Shown here in pieces: positions 33,070 to 41,463 of a DNA stretch of 64,000 nt. Numbering within the stretch: position 1 is the stretch's first letter; the number at the start of each line of letters is the position of its first letter. A model generated the notes under the pieces. It was not told where the DNA came from. It made no database searches and saw only the letters and a program-made list of their open reading frames with translations. The stretch is from Thermoleophilia bacterium SCSIO 60948 (lineage in GTDB: Bacteria > Actinomycetota > Thermoleophilia > Solirubrobacterales > 70-9), in the NCBI GenBank assembly GCA_021496505.1, contig CP053031.1, positions 372,001-436,000 of the forward strand, written 5' to 3'. The translations under genes were made by a program, and so were the position numbers.

Positions 33070-33939
33070 ATGAAGCTCGCCTCGCTCCTCTGTGCCGCCG
33101 TCCTCGCCGTCCTTCTCGCCACGGGTATCGCGGTCGCCGCGGGGTCGCTGACGAGCAGTTCGAAGAAGGTGAACTTGCCGCCATCCTCGACGCAGCTCGA
33201 AAAGCGGGCGGCCGACGCGCGGTGCGCGAACGGCAGGTTCGCGGTCGCCGGCGGATTCGACACCGACTTCGGGACCGAGGGCTCCGATCCGCGCGCATTC
33301 GTCGAGTCGATGCGGCCGCGTGGCCGGAGCTGGCGCGGGACCGGCTTCAACACCGGCGGGTCCGCGACCGAGCTACGGGTCGAGGCGTACTGCTCGAAGC
33401 GCCGGCCGCAGGTGGTGAAGTTCGGGTCGACCCGGATCGCTCCGCAGGAGAAGGGCGCCGTCCTCGTGCGCTGCCCGGGCGGCACAACCGTCCGCGGGCT
33501 CGGCTATCAGACCGAGGCGAGGCTCGGTGAGGGCTCGAGCCGCGTCTTCCTGGTCGTCACGGAGGCGCGCCGCCGGAACCCGCGAACCGTCCGGGTCGAG
33601 GCGATCAACATCCCGGGCGGCGCACCGAATCCCGAGCGCGGCACGCTCGAGGCGTACGCCGTCTGCGGAAAGGGCCCGCGCCTAGACGCCTTGCGGGGGT
33701 CGAGAACGATCGAGACCGGTGAGACGGCCGCCCTCGCTTCGGTCTGCGACAAGGGAAGGCGGGCCGGGTTCGGCGGCTTCGCGCTGCGCTCCGAGACCAG
33801 CGGCGCCCCGATCCCCGAGCGCCAGTTCCTCGCCACGCGCTTCTCGCGCTCGTCGGAGCGCTCGTGGGTCGTGCGAAGCGTCAACGCCTCGCGGGAGCTG
33901 ACCCTGCGCGCCCGGACCTGGGCGTACTGCACGAGGTAG
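33070..33939 (+). CDS. Secreted protein, unknown (paralogue A)
   Basis: 289 aa. The signal peptide (M-K-L-A-S-L-L-C-A-A-V-L-A-V-L-L) is followed by a domain with R-C-A-N-G-R-F-A-V-A-G-G-F, V-E-A-Y-C-S-K-R, V-R-C-P-G-G-T-T-V-R-G-L-G-Y, Y-A-V-C-G-K-G-P-R and a C-terminal W-A-Y-C-T. Spaced Cys suggest disulfides. The next gene is a clear paralogue with the same order of motifs. TAGGTT at 33056-33061 is 8 nt before the ATG, so it is probably leaderless. Confidence 0.75.
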   Translation: MKLASLLCAAVLAVLLATGIAVAAGSLTSSSKKVNLPPSSTQLEKRAADARCANGRFAVAGGFDTDFGTEGSDPRAFVESMRPRGRSWRGTGFNTGGSATELRVEAYCSKRRPQVVKFGSTRIAPQEKGAVLVRCPGGTTVRGLGYQTEARLGEGSSRVFLVVTEARRRNPRTVRVEAINIPGGAPNPERGTLEAYAVCGKGPRLDALRGSRTIETGETAALASVCDKGRRAGFGGFALRSETSGAPIPERQFLATRFSRSSERSWVVRSVNASRELTLRARTWAYCTR

Positions 33940-33997
33940 GGCACGGCGAAGGTCGGTTGCGCCCGGCCGCCTAGCCCCCAGGTAGGTTGCGTGCCGC

Positions 33998-34879
33998 ATG
34001 AAGCTTCTGAGCTCGCTCGCCGCCGCCCTGCTCTCCATCCTGGCCGTTGCGGGCATCGCCGTCGCCGCCAACCCGCCGACGAAGGTCACCGAAACGGTGA
34101 ACATACCGGCGGGCGATTCGCCCGGCAGCGGCACCAAGGGGTCCGCGGACCCGCGCTGTCGCGGTGGGCGCTTCGCGGTCGCCGGGGGCTTCGAGAGCGG
34201 TGTCGAATCCGGAGATTTCCAGCGCCGCGCGAACGTCTTCACGAGCACGCCGGCCGGTCAGCGCTGGCGCGGTAAGGGCATCGCGAGCGGAAGCCAGGGC
34301 GGCGAGATCGCGGTCACCGCCTACTGCGCGAAGCGCAAGCCCGCCTCGGTTCGCACCCGCACGATCTCGGTCCCCTCCGGCACGGCCCGTGATCTGCGCA
34401 TTCGCTGCCCGCGCGGAAAGCAGGTCGTCGGGATCGGCTACGAGGGCGAGTACATGCTCAAAGGCTTCCGAGGACCCCAGCCGACAGGAAGGGTGACGGT
34501 TGTCTACGGCGCGCGCAGGGCCTCCGCGCGTGAGGCGCTGATCCGCGGCGCGAGTCAGTCGCTCGGGGCACCGGAGGCCGGACGCCTGACGGGTTACGCG
34601 GTCTGCTCGAAGTCGCCCCGGCTCAAGGCCGTCAGCGACTCCGTCGAGGTCGCGCCCGGGACCGACGGCGATGCCGTCGCGAGATGCCCGAGCGGCAGCG
34701 TCGCGATGTTCGGTGGCTTCGAGCAGGTGCTGCCCGGGGGTGACCCGACCAACGTCCAGGGCGGGGTTGTCGACTCGGTGCGCTCCGGCGATCGCGCCTG
34801 GCGCGTCCGCCTCATCAACGAGGGCGGCGGCGGCGCCCCCAGCCTCAAGGTGCGCAGCTACGCGTACTGCGCGCGCTGA
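33998..34879 (+). CDS. Secreted protein, unknown (paralogue B)
   Basis: 293 aa with the same architecture as the preceding gene: signal peptide M-K-L-L-S-S-L-A-A-A-L-L, then R-C-R-G-G-R-F-A-V-A-G-G-F-E, T-A-Y-C-A-K-R-K, I-R-C-P-R-G-K-Q-V-V-G-I-G-Y, Y-A-V-C-S-K-S-P-R and Y-A-Y-C-A-R at the end. The promoter also matches: TAGGTT at 33983-33988, 9 nt before the ATG. It is a tandem duplication in which each copy keeps its own promoter. Confidence 0.75.
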   Translation: MKLLSSLAAALLSILAVAGIAVAANPPTKVTETVNIPAGDSPGSGTKGSADPRCRGGRFAVAGGFESGVESGDFQRRANVFTSTPAGQRWRGKGIASGSQGGEIAVTAYCAKRKPASVRTRTISVPSGTARDLRIRCPRGKQVVGIGYEGEYMLKGFRGPQPTGRVTVVYGARRASAREALIRGASQSLGAPEAGRLTGYAVCSKSPRLKAVSDSVEVAPGTDGDAVARCPSGSVAMFGGFEQVLPGGDPTNVQGGVVDSVRSGDRAWRVRLINEGGGGAPSLKVRSYAYCAR

Positions 34880-34894
34880 GCGGACTCCGCTCGG

Positions 34895-36154
34895 CTAGAA
34901 GCCCTCGCCGAGGCGCCTGACGTTCTCGCTCTCGACATCGCGGGTCACGCCGCGCAGGTCGAGCAGCAGCGGCGCCGCCTCGGCGACCCTCTCCCAGTCG
35001 ATCCCGGGGTGCGCGGTGACGATCACCGCGAGGTCGCAGTCGTCGAGTCCGCCGGTCAGCGAGCGCGAGCTGAGGCTGAAGCGCTCGAGCTCGGAGACGT
35101 GGGGGTCCGAGTAGGAGACCTCGGCGCCGAGCGCTTGGAGCTCCTCGATGATCTTCAGCGCCGGCGACTCGCGCAGGTCGCCGACGCCGCCCTTGTAGGC
35201 GACCCCGATGATCAGCACCTTCGCCCCCCGCACCGCCAGCGAGCGCTCGTTGAGCGCGCGCTCGATCAGGTCGACGCACCAGTGCGGTTGCGTCTGGTTG
35301 AGCTTCCCCGCCAGCTCGACGAACTCCGTGTAGGAGTCGAGCCGGCGCGCGAGGTAGGAGAGGTAGAAGGGGTCGACCGGAAGGCAGTGCCCACCCATCC
35401 CCGGCCCCGGGTCGAAGCGCTGGAAGCCGAACGGTTTCGTCGCCGCGGCCTCGACGACCTCCCAGATCGAGATCCCCATCCGGTCGGTGAGCTGGGCGAG
35501 CTCGTTGACGAGCGCGATGTTGACCGCGCGGTAGATGTTCTCGAGCAGCTTCGTCATCTCGGCGACCTCTGGCGAGGAGACCGAGACGACCTCGTCGCAG
35601 ACGAGCCGGTAGAGCTCGGCCGCGCGCTCGGTGCAGCCGGGCGTCATTCCGCCGACGACCTTCGGGGTCGTGCGAAGCGTGTGGTCTGAGCGGCCCGGGT
35701 CGATCCGCTCGGGCGAGAAGGCGAGGCCGAGCCCGGAGTCGAAGCTGTGGCCCGCTCGCTCGAGGATCGGAGCTAGGCGCTCGCGCGTAGTCCCGGGGTA
35801 GGTCGTCGACTCGAGCACTACGAGCGCTCCGGGGCTGAGGACCTCGGCGAGGCGCTCGGTCGCATCGGTGACGTAGGAGAGGTCGGGTTCGCGGCCGAGG
35901 GTGAGCGGCGTCGGGACGCAGATCAGGACCGCGTCGGCCTCTGAGAGCGCGGCGTAGTCGGTCGAGAAGCGCAGCCGCTCGGCCGACCCGGCCAGTCGCT
36001 CGGAGGGGATGTCCTCGATGTCGGACTCCGAGCGCGTGAGGCGCTCGACCCGCTCGGCCGAGACGTCGACGCCGACGACATCGACGCCCGCCTCCGCGAA
36101 CTCGACGGCGAGCGGCAGGCCGACGTAGCCGAGGCCGATGATCCCTACCCGCAT
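34895..36154 (-). CDS. wecC: UDP-N-acetyl-hexosamine 6-dehydrogenase (WecC/WbpA-like)
   Basis: 419 aa UDP-sugar dehydrogenase. The Rossmann motif is I-I-G-L-G-Y-V-G-L-P-L, followed by C-V-P-T-P-L-T, E-S-T-T-Y-P-G-T-T, and the catalytic Cys in G-P-G-M-G-G-H-C-L-P-V-D-P. A C-terminal UDP-binding domain contains G-V-A-Y-K-G-G-V-G-D-L-R-E-S-P. The G-G-H-C-L-P form fits N-acetyl-hexosamine enzymes more than UDP-glucose ones. With wecB nearby, UDP-ManNAc is the likely substrate. TAGACT (minus strand, 36169-36164) lies 9 nt before the ATG. Confidence 0.88.
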   Translation of the reverse strand: MRVGIIGLGYVGLPLAVEFAEAGVDVVGVDVSAERVERLTRSESDIEDIPSERLAGSAERLRFSTDYAALSEADAVLICVPTPLTLGREPDLSYVTDATERLAEVLSPGALVVLESTTYPGTTRERLAPILERAGHSFDSGLGLAFSPERIDPGRSDHTLRTTPKVVGGMTPGCTERAAELYRLVCDEVVSVSSPEVAEMTKLLENIYRAVNIALVNELAQLTDRMGISIWEVVEAAATKPFGFQRFDPGPGMGGHCLPVDPFYLSYLARRLDSYTEFVELAGKLNQTQPHWCVDLIERALNERSLAVRGAKVLIIGVAYKGGVGDLRESPALKIIEELQALGAEVSYSDPHVSELERFSLSSRSLTGGLDDCDLAVIVTAHPGIDWERVAEAAPLLLDLRGVTRDVESENVRRLGEGF

Positions 36155-36318
36155 AGCGGCGCCAGTCTAGGTTCCGCCCCGGCGCGGTGCCTCGCGCCGC
36201 AGCCCGACTGCGAGCCCGCGTCCGCGACGGTTCCCCCTCGATCGAGGCGATCGCATGTGTTAGAAAGATGCTGATCGCACAAACAGCGCCTGAGCGCAGT
36301 GGAGATGGGAGGGCCACC

Positions 36319-38271
36319 GTGGCCTGCACCGGGGGGACACCGAGAATCCATCCGCTGGTCATCTTCGTCGTGGCGATGCTCTGGTTCACCTTCGCGGGCG
36401 CGAGCAGTGCTGAGGCCGGCTCCATCGGTGGCCGGGTGACCGACGAGGAGAACGGCGCGGGGATCGGTGGAGCCTGCGTCGATGCCTACGAGGTCAGCGG
36501 CCCCCTCGATAACCCGGACGCGTCGGTGACTGCCGATGACCAGGGCTACTACACGCTCAGCGGTCTCGCTGATGCCGAGCACTACGTCATCTTCTCGAGC
36601 TGCGACCCGAGCGGGAAGAGCGACGGCCGCTTCGTCGCCGAGGTCTACGACGACGATCCCGAGGGCGACAACCCGACGCCCGTCGATGCCTCGGCGAACC
36701 CGACGGGTATCGACGCGGCGCTGGCGCGCGCGGGAACGATCTCAGGCACCGTCACGAACACCCGCGGCGGCGAGCTCGAGAACATCTGCGTTACCGCCTA
36801 CGCCGACGACATGTCGAGCCTCGGGGAGGACAGGACGGACGTGAACGGGGACTACACGGTCGGCGGTATGACGACGGGCTCCTATCTGCTCGGCTTCGCC
36901 GACTGTGAGTCGGGGCTCTACGCGACCGAGTACTTCGACGACGCCCGCCGTCCCGGCAACGCCGAACCGGTCGCCGTCACGACCGGGCTGGACACGCAGA
37001 TGGATCCCGTCACGTTGAGCTTCGCGACGACCATCAGTGGCCGCGTGACCGAGACCGAGGGTGAGACCCCGGTCGCCTCCGTGTGCGTCCAGGCCCAGGA
37101 CGCCGACGGTGGCTGGGTGGGGCGCGAAGGACTGACCGATTCAGAGGGCGACTACACGATCACCGATCTCCCGGTCGGCGAGAGCTTCCGTGTGCGCTTC
37201 GACGACTGCGGGACCGGCGCTCTCCTCGGAGAGTTCTACGACGACGCTGCCGAATTCGCGTCCGCGGACCCGGTGCTCGCCGAGCAGGGTGGGACGTCCG
37301 GGATCGATGCGGCCCTGACGCCCGGCGGCGTCCTAAGCGGTCAGCTTCTCGACGAGGACGGGCTGCCGCTGAACACCGCGTGCGTGGTCGTGCAGACGAC
37401 CAGCGGCGACTTCGTGGCCGAACGTTTCGTCGAGCCGGGCGGCGACTGGCGGGTGAACGGCCTCGAGACAGGCAGCTATCTGCTCAGGTTCAGCGCCTGC
37501 GGCACCGGCACCCACGTGACCGAGTACTGGGACGACCAACCGACGCGGGCGGCCGCTGATCCCGTGTCGGTGACCGCGGGCGAGGAGGAGCCCGGCCTCA
37601 ATGCGCGGCTGGCTCGGGCGGGCGTCATCTCGGGAGAGGTGACGACCCCCGGCACCGGTCCGGACGGAACGCCGGTCTGCGTTCGTCTGTTCGAGCCCGG
37701 CGGGGACCTCGTTCAGGAGACCCAGACCGACCCGCTGGGCGGCGAGTACCGATTGGGCGGGCTCGTGCCGGGTGACTACAAGGTCGGCTTCTTCGACTGC
37801 GGGACGGGCCCGATACTGACCGAGTACTTCGATGACGCGCGGACGCTTGGGCAGGCGGATGTGATCACCGTCGGGGCGGGTGAGGAGCAGCGCGCGGATG
37901 CGACGCTCGAGCTCGCGCCCGGGCCGGACAACGCGGTGGTCTCGCCGAGGCTGCTCGCCGAGAGGCGTCAGCGCCAATCCGCCGACCGGATCGTGGTCAA
38001 GGTCAGGGCGGGAGCCGGTGAGCGGGTTCGGTTGACCGGCCGAGGCAAGGTGAAGGTCGGAGCCCGGAGGTACGCGCTCGGACCTGACACCGTGGCCGCT
38101 GCCGCCGGTCGGCTCAAGGCCTTGACTCTGAGCCCCCCGCGACGTTCGGCGCGAGCCATCGCACGCGCCATGAAACGCGGCGCAAGAGCCAGCTCGAGCG
38201 TCAAGGTCCTGTTCGAGGACTCCGCCGGCAACACCGCGACGAAGACGGTCGGGGTCAGGCTCGTTCGCTAG
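36319..38271 (+). CDS. Secreted protein of six carboxypeptidase-regulatory/Cna-B-like repeats
   Basis: About 650 aa from GTG 36319, which has GGGAGGG 5 nt upstream. A hydrophobic signal sequence (V-I-F-V-V-A-M-L-W-F-T-F-A-G-A) precedes about six ~90-aa repeats. Each reads I-S-G-x-V-T, C-V-x-A, T-D-x-x-G-x-Y, G-L-x-x-G-x-Y, then F-x-D-C-G-T-G and E-Y-F-D-D-A. The two Cys per repeat may form a disulfide. A basic C-terminal domain (~540-650) differs. It resembles a surface stalk protein; no sortase motif is visible. TAGAAA at 36261-36266 is a possible -10. Confidence 0.82.
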   Translation: MACTGGTPRIHPLVIFVVAMLWFTFAGASSAEAGSIGGRVTDEENGAGIGGACVDAYEVSGPLDNPDASVTADDQGYYTLSGLADAEHYVIFSSCDPSGKSDGRFVAEVYDDDPEGDNPTPVDASANPTGIDAALARAGTISGTVTNTRGGELENICVTAYADDMSSLGEDRTDVNGDYTVGGMTTGSYLLGFADCESGLYATEYFDDARRPGNAEPVAVTTGLDTQMDPVTLSFATTISGRVTETEGETPVASVCVQAQDADGGWVGREGLTDSEGDYTITDLPVGESFRVRFDDCGTGALLGEFYDDAAEFASADPVLAEQGGTSGIDAALTPGGVLSGQLLDEDGLPLNTACVVVQTTSGDFVAERFVEPGGDWRVNGLETGSYLLRFSACGTGTHVTEYWDDQPTRAAADPVSVTAGEEEPGLNARLARAGVISGEVTTPGTGPDGTPVCVRLFEPGGDLVQETQTDPLGGEYRLGGLVPGDYKVGFFDCGTGPILTEYFDDARTLGQADVITVGAGEEQRADATLELAPGPDNAVVSPRLLAERRQRQSADRIVVKVRAGAGERVRLTGRGKVKVGARRYALGPDTVAAAAGRLKALTLSPPRRSARAIARAMKRGARASSSVKVLFEDSAGNTATKTVGVRLVR

Positions 38272-38335
38272 ACCGCGGGGCCCGTCACCTCGGATGGCGG
38301 CGCCCGCGATCGCACGCGGCTGGTAGAAGCCCTGC

Positions 38336-38785
38336 ATGGGAAAGCTGGGAGGAGAGGCGTCGACGGAGATCGCGGCGCCGATCGATGAGGTGTGGGCGGC
38401 GATCGAGGACGTGACCGAGGCGCCGGATTGGCAGGAGGGCCTGAAGCGGATCGAGGTGATCGACCGCGACTCCGAGGGCCGCGTCGAGCGCGCGAATTCC
38501 GTCTCCGACGCGAAGGTCAAGGACGTCTCCTCGCGCGTGCGCTTCTCCTACGAGGCGCCGACCTACATGCGCTGGGAGCAGGAGAAGGGCGACCTGAAGT
38601 CGGTCGTCGGCGAGTGGATCCTCGAGGACCTCGGCGGCGGGCGCACGAAGGCGACCTACAAGCTCGAGGGCGACCCCGGCCGGGTCCTCGGGATGATGAT
38701 CCGAGGCCCGGTCGAGGGCAAGATCCGCGAGATCTTGGTCGAGAGCCGGCCGGGCGAGCTCAAGGCGCGGGTCGAGGGCGCCTAG
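38336..38785 (+). CDS. SRPBCC/polyketide-cyclase-like protein
   Basis: 149 aa in the START/Bet v1 fold: [18 protein letters not shown] near the start, then [15 protein letters not shown] and a C-terminal amphipathic helix. Such proteins bind hydrophobic ligands; no ligand can be named. TAGAAG lies 6 nt before the ATG, a leaderless-type arrangement. It converges on clpP with a 4-nt overlap. Confidence 0.85.
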   Translation: MGKLGGEASTEIAAPIDEVWAAIEDVTEAPDWQEGLKRIEVIDRDSEGRVERANSVSDAKVKDVSSRVRFSYEAPTYMRWEQEKGDLKSVVGEWILEDLGGGRTKATYKLEGDPGRVLGMMIRGPVEGKIREILVESRPGELKARVEGA

Positions 38786-39456
38786 CTCCCGTCCCCGTTC
38801 GTGAACCCTGTCCGCCTGCGCTGCAGGTCGCGGCTCTCGACGATCCGGTCGATCAACCCGTACTCCGCGGCCTCACCGGGCGTGAAGTAGCGGTCGCGCT
38901 CGAGGTCGGCCGAGATCCGCTCCCGGTCCTGGCCCGTGTGCTTGGCGTAGATCTCCTCGAGCCGGCGGCGCTGCGCGACGATCTCCTCGGCGTGGATCGC
39001 GATGTCGGTCTGCTGGCCCTGGAAGCCGCCCGAGGGCTGGTGGATGAGGATCGAGGAGTGGGGGAGCGCGGTGCGCTTGCCCGCCGTGCCGCCGGCGAGG
39101 ATGAGCGAGCCGGCCGACATCGCGATCCCGAAGCACGTCGTCGCGACGTCCGGCGCGACGAACTGCATCGCGTCGTAGATCGCGAGCGCCGAGGTCACCG
39201 AGCCGCCGGGTGAGTTGATGTAGATCGAGATGTCCTTGTCGGGGTCGTCTGACTCGAGGTGCATGAGCTGCGCGACGACCGAGTTGGCCATCTCGTCGTG
39301 GAACTGCTCGCCGATGAAGATGATCCGCTCGCCGAGCAGCCGTGAGTAGATGTCGAACGACCGCTCGCCGACCGGCGTCTGCTGGATCACCATCGGCACG
39401 AGCGACACCCTCGGCTCGATCCGACCGACCGTCCATCCCGATTCCCGTGTCCGCAT
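38782..39456 (-). CDS. clpP: ATP-dependent Clp protease proteolytic subunit
   Basis: 224 aa from ATG 39456, which has GGAG just upstream. Catalytic Ser is in G-I-A-M-S-A-G-S-L, His in [11 protein letters not shown], and Asp in the E-R-D-R-Y-F-T-P region. Oxyanion-loop residues (S-P-G-G-S-V-T) are present. It assembles as a tetradecamer with ClpX/ClpC. The N-terminus is about 20 residues longer than usual and may be processed. It stands alone, without tig, clpX or a second clpP. Two similar dyads lie directly upstream. Confidence 0.95.
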   Translation of the reverse strand: MRTRESGWTVGRIEPRVSLVPMVIQQTPVGERSFDIYSRLLGERIIFIGEQFHDEMANSVVAQLMHLESDDPDKDISIYINSPGGSVTSALAIYDAMQFVAPDVATTCFGIAMSAGSLILAGGTAGKRTALPHSSILIHQPSGGFQGQQTDIAIHAEEIVAQRRRLEEIYAKHTGQDRERISADLERDRYFTPGEAAEYGLIDRIVESRDLQRRRTGFTNGDGS

Positions 39457-39469
39457 CTCCGCTCCTCTC

Positions 39470-39519
39470 GCAACTGAACAATTGCAGGTATCGGACGAGA
39501 GTAGCAACTCAACGGTTGC
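39470..39519. promoter_or_regulatory. Paired dyads GCAACTnAACnnTTGC before clpP
   Basis: GCAACTGAACAATTGC (39470-39485) and GCAACTCAACGGTTGC (39504-39519) match at 13 of 16 positions and are 34 bp apart. TACTCT on the minus strand (39503-39498) lies between them as a candidate -10 for clpP. One site therefore sits over the core promoter and the other just downstream of the start point, as expected of a repressor pair. Confidence 0.55.
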
Positions 39520-39528
39520 GGGACGCGA

Positions 39529-39576
39529 ACGAGGTGCAGGTTTCCGATGCATTACGGATCGGAAACTGCACCTCGT
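39529..39576. repeat. Long near-perfect inverted repeat between clpP and the ABC operon
   Basis: ACGAGGTGCAG + TTTCCGAT (39529-39548, one bulged G at 39540) pairs with ATCGGAAA + CTGCACCTCGT (39558-39576). That is 19 bp of stem around a 9-nt loop. It lies 53 nt after the ABC permease stop on the minus strand. No T-run follows, so it is either a Rho-independent-like end without a tail or a structured/mobile palindrome. Confidence 0.6.
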
Positions 39577-39630
39577 CCTGAGCAGCGCGCCCGGGGCGCT
39601 CGGCGTGGCCCGGGTGGACCTCTCCCGCCG

Positions 39631-40407
39631 CTACTTGATCTCGGTCCGCCGCAGGCGAACCAGCCCCGCGACCAGCGGCAGGCCGATCATCACCGCCGCC
39701 GCGACCGCGACCTGCGCCAGGTCCTCGCCGCCGGCCGGCGGCTCGGTGAGTACGAGCCAGGCCGAGTTCGGATCCACCCACTGCAGCGGCTCGCGCAGCC
39801 AGTCGATCAGTCCGCCCAGCGCGCTCAGGATCGAGGGCAACAGGAAGAACAGGACGATCGCGACCGGCGAGGACATGAAGGCGAGACCGAACGCGGCACC
39901 CATGGTCACGAACAGGACCTGGAAGACGATCCCGTAGCCGATCGCCTCGAGCGCCGAGACCGAGCCCTCGCCGCCTGAGATCGCGGCCCCGACCGCACAG
40001 GCGACGACCGCCAGCGCGACCACCGCGAGCGCGAGCGTCGTCGTAGCGATCAGCTTCGCGGCGATCACTCTGCCGCGGCGCGGCACGAGCGCGAACGTCG
40101 TCAGCCCGCTGCGCTGTGACCACTCGCTGGTGATCGCGAGGATCGCGAGGATCGGCGGCAGGAACGAGACCGGCATCATCGACAGGGCGATCAGCTCGCC
40201 GAAACCGCGCTCGGATGCGTCGCCGGTCAGCAGGACGATCAGCACGAAGCCGACCGTCAGCAGGGCGGTCAATCCGAGCAGCCACTTGCCCGCCCGGGTG
40301 TCGCGGATCTTTCGCAGCTCGATCGCCGCGAGCTTGCCGACTCCCGGGCTCTCCTCGTTTCGGATCCGGTCCGCCGGTCGATCGATCGTCGCTGTCGCGC
40401 CGGTCAT
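39631..40407 (-). CDS. ABC-2-type transporter permease
   Basis: 258 aa with six predicted helices after a charged N-terminus. The motif T-S-E-W-S-Q-R-S-G-L-T-T-F-A-L-V-P-R-R is typical of ABC-2 permeases of antibiotic/natural-product exporters. Its start overlaps the stop of the ATPase gene (ATGA), so the two form one exporter. Substrate unknown. Confidence 0.88.
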   Translation of the reverse strand: MTGATATIDRPADRIRNEESPGVGKLAAIELRKIRDTRAGKWLLGLTALLTVGFVLIVLLTGDASERGFGELIALSMMPVSFLPPILAILAITSEWSQRSGLTTFALVPRRGRVIAAKLIATTTLALAVVALAVVACAVGAAISGGEGSVSALEAIGYGIVFQVLFVTMGAAFGLAFMSSPVAIVLFFLLPSILSALGGLIDWLREPLQWVDPNSAWLVLTEPPAGGEDLAQVAVAAAVMIGLPLVAGLVRLRRTEIK

Positions 40408-41309
40408 CGTTGCTCCTCTCCGGCGCGGTCGCCCGCGCCGCTCTCGGTCAGTGACATGAACAGTCCTTCGAGTCCACCGCCGTCGGCGCCGCGGAGCTCG
40501 CTGAGCGCGATCCCGCCGGCGTTGGCCACCTCGCCGACGAGCGCCGCCTCGGCATCCGCGACGAGGTGACCGTCGATCCGCTCGACGCCGATCTCGGCCT
40601 TACCGAGCACGCGCTCGAGGCCGGCCAGATCGTTGGCGCGGACGACGGTGCCGCTCGCCGCGAGCAGCTCGGCCTTCGAGCCCTGGGCGACGACCCGCCC
40701 GTGGTTGATCAGCACGAGCTGATCGGCGACCGCCTCGACCTCGTGCAGCAGATGCGAGCTCAGCAGGACGGTGCCGCCGCGGTCGGCGAAGTCGCGCAAC
40801 AGGCCACGCATCCACACGATGCCCGCCGGGTCGAGGCCGTTGGCAGGCTCATCGAGGATGAGCACGCTCGGCGAACCGACCAGAGCGCCGGCGATTCCGA
40901 GCCGCTGGCGCATCCCGAGCGAGTAGTCGCCGACGCGCCGCGACGCCGCCTTGGCGTCGAGTCCGACGCGTTCGAGCATCGCCGCCGACCCCGCACGGGG
41001 CACGCCGATCGTCAGCGCGATCAGCTCGAGCGTCTCGCGCCCGCTGCGGCCCTGGTGCTGGGCCGAGGCGTCGAGCATCACGCCGACGTGGCGTCCCGGG
41101 TTCGGTATCTCGACGTACGGCGTGTCGAGTACCCGCGAGGTTCCGCCGTCCGGTCGCGTCAGGCCGCAGAGCATCCGCAGCGTGGTCGACTTCCCCGCCC
41201 CGTTTGGGCCGAGGAAGCCGGTCACGGTGCCCGGCTCGCAGCTGAAGCTCACGTCCGAGGCGGCGGCCTCGCGGCCGTATCGCTTCGTGAGTCCTTCGAT
41301 TTCGATCAT
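40404..41309 (-). CDS. ABC transporter ATP-binding protein
   Basis: 301 aa. Walker A G-P-N-G-A-G-K-S-T, signature Y-S-L-G-M-R-Q-R-L-G, Walker B L-I-L-D-E-P-A-N-G-L-D-P and H-loop S-S-H-L-L-H-E-V are all intact. The CcmA/DrrA-like subfamily pairs with ABC-2 permeases. It is first in a two-gene minus-strand operon, divergent from a sensor kinase gene 154 bp away, which may control it. Confidence 0.95.
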   Translation of the reverse strand: MIEIEGLTKRYGREAAASDVSFSCEPGTVTGFLGPNGAGKSTTLRMLCGLTRPDGGTSRVLDTPYVEIPNPGRHVGVMLDASAQHQGRSGRETLELIALTIGVPRAGSAAMLERVGLDAKAASRRVGDYSLGMRQRLGIAGALVGSPSVLILDEPANGLDPAGIVWMRGLLRDFADRGGTVLLSSHLLHEVEAVADQLVLINHGRVVAQGSKAELLAASGTVVRANDLAGLERVLGKAEIGVERIDGHLVADAEAALVGEVANAGGIALSELRGADGGGLEGLFMSLTESGAGDRAGEEQR

Positions 41310-41463
41310 GCGCCCAGCCTGTGCGAGCGCAGGCCGGCTCGGGACCCGTCGAGCGGCGGTTTCTCGCCCCGCCGAGCGTCGGCTCGACCCCCTACCTAAG
41401 TCGATGCCGGGCCGACCTCCGGCGGTGGCGGCGCCGCGGGGTGCGCCGTAGCCTCAAGCGGCG

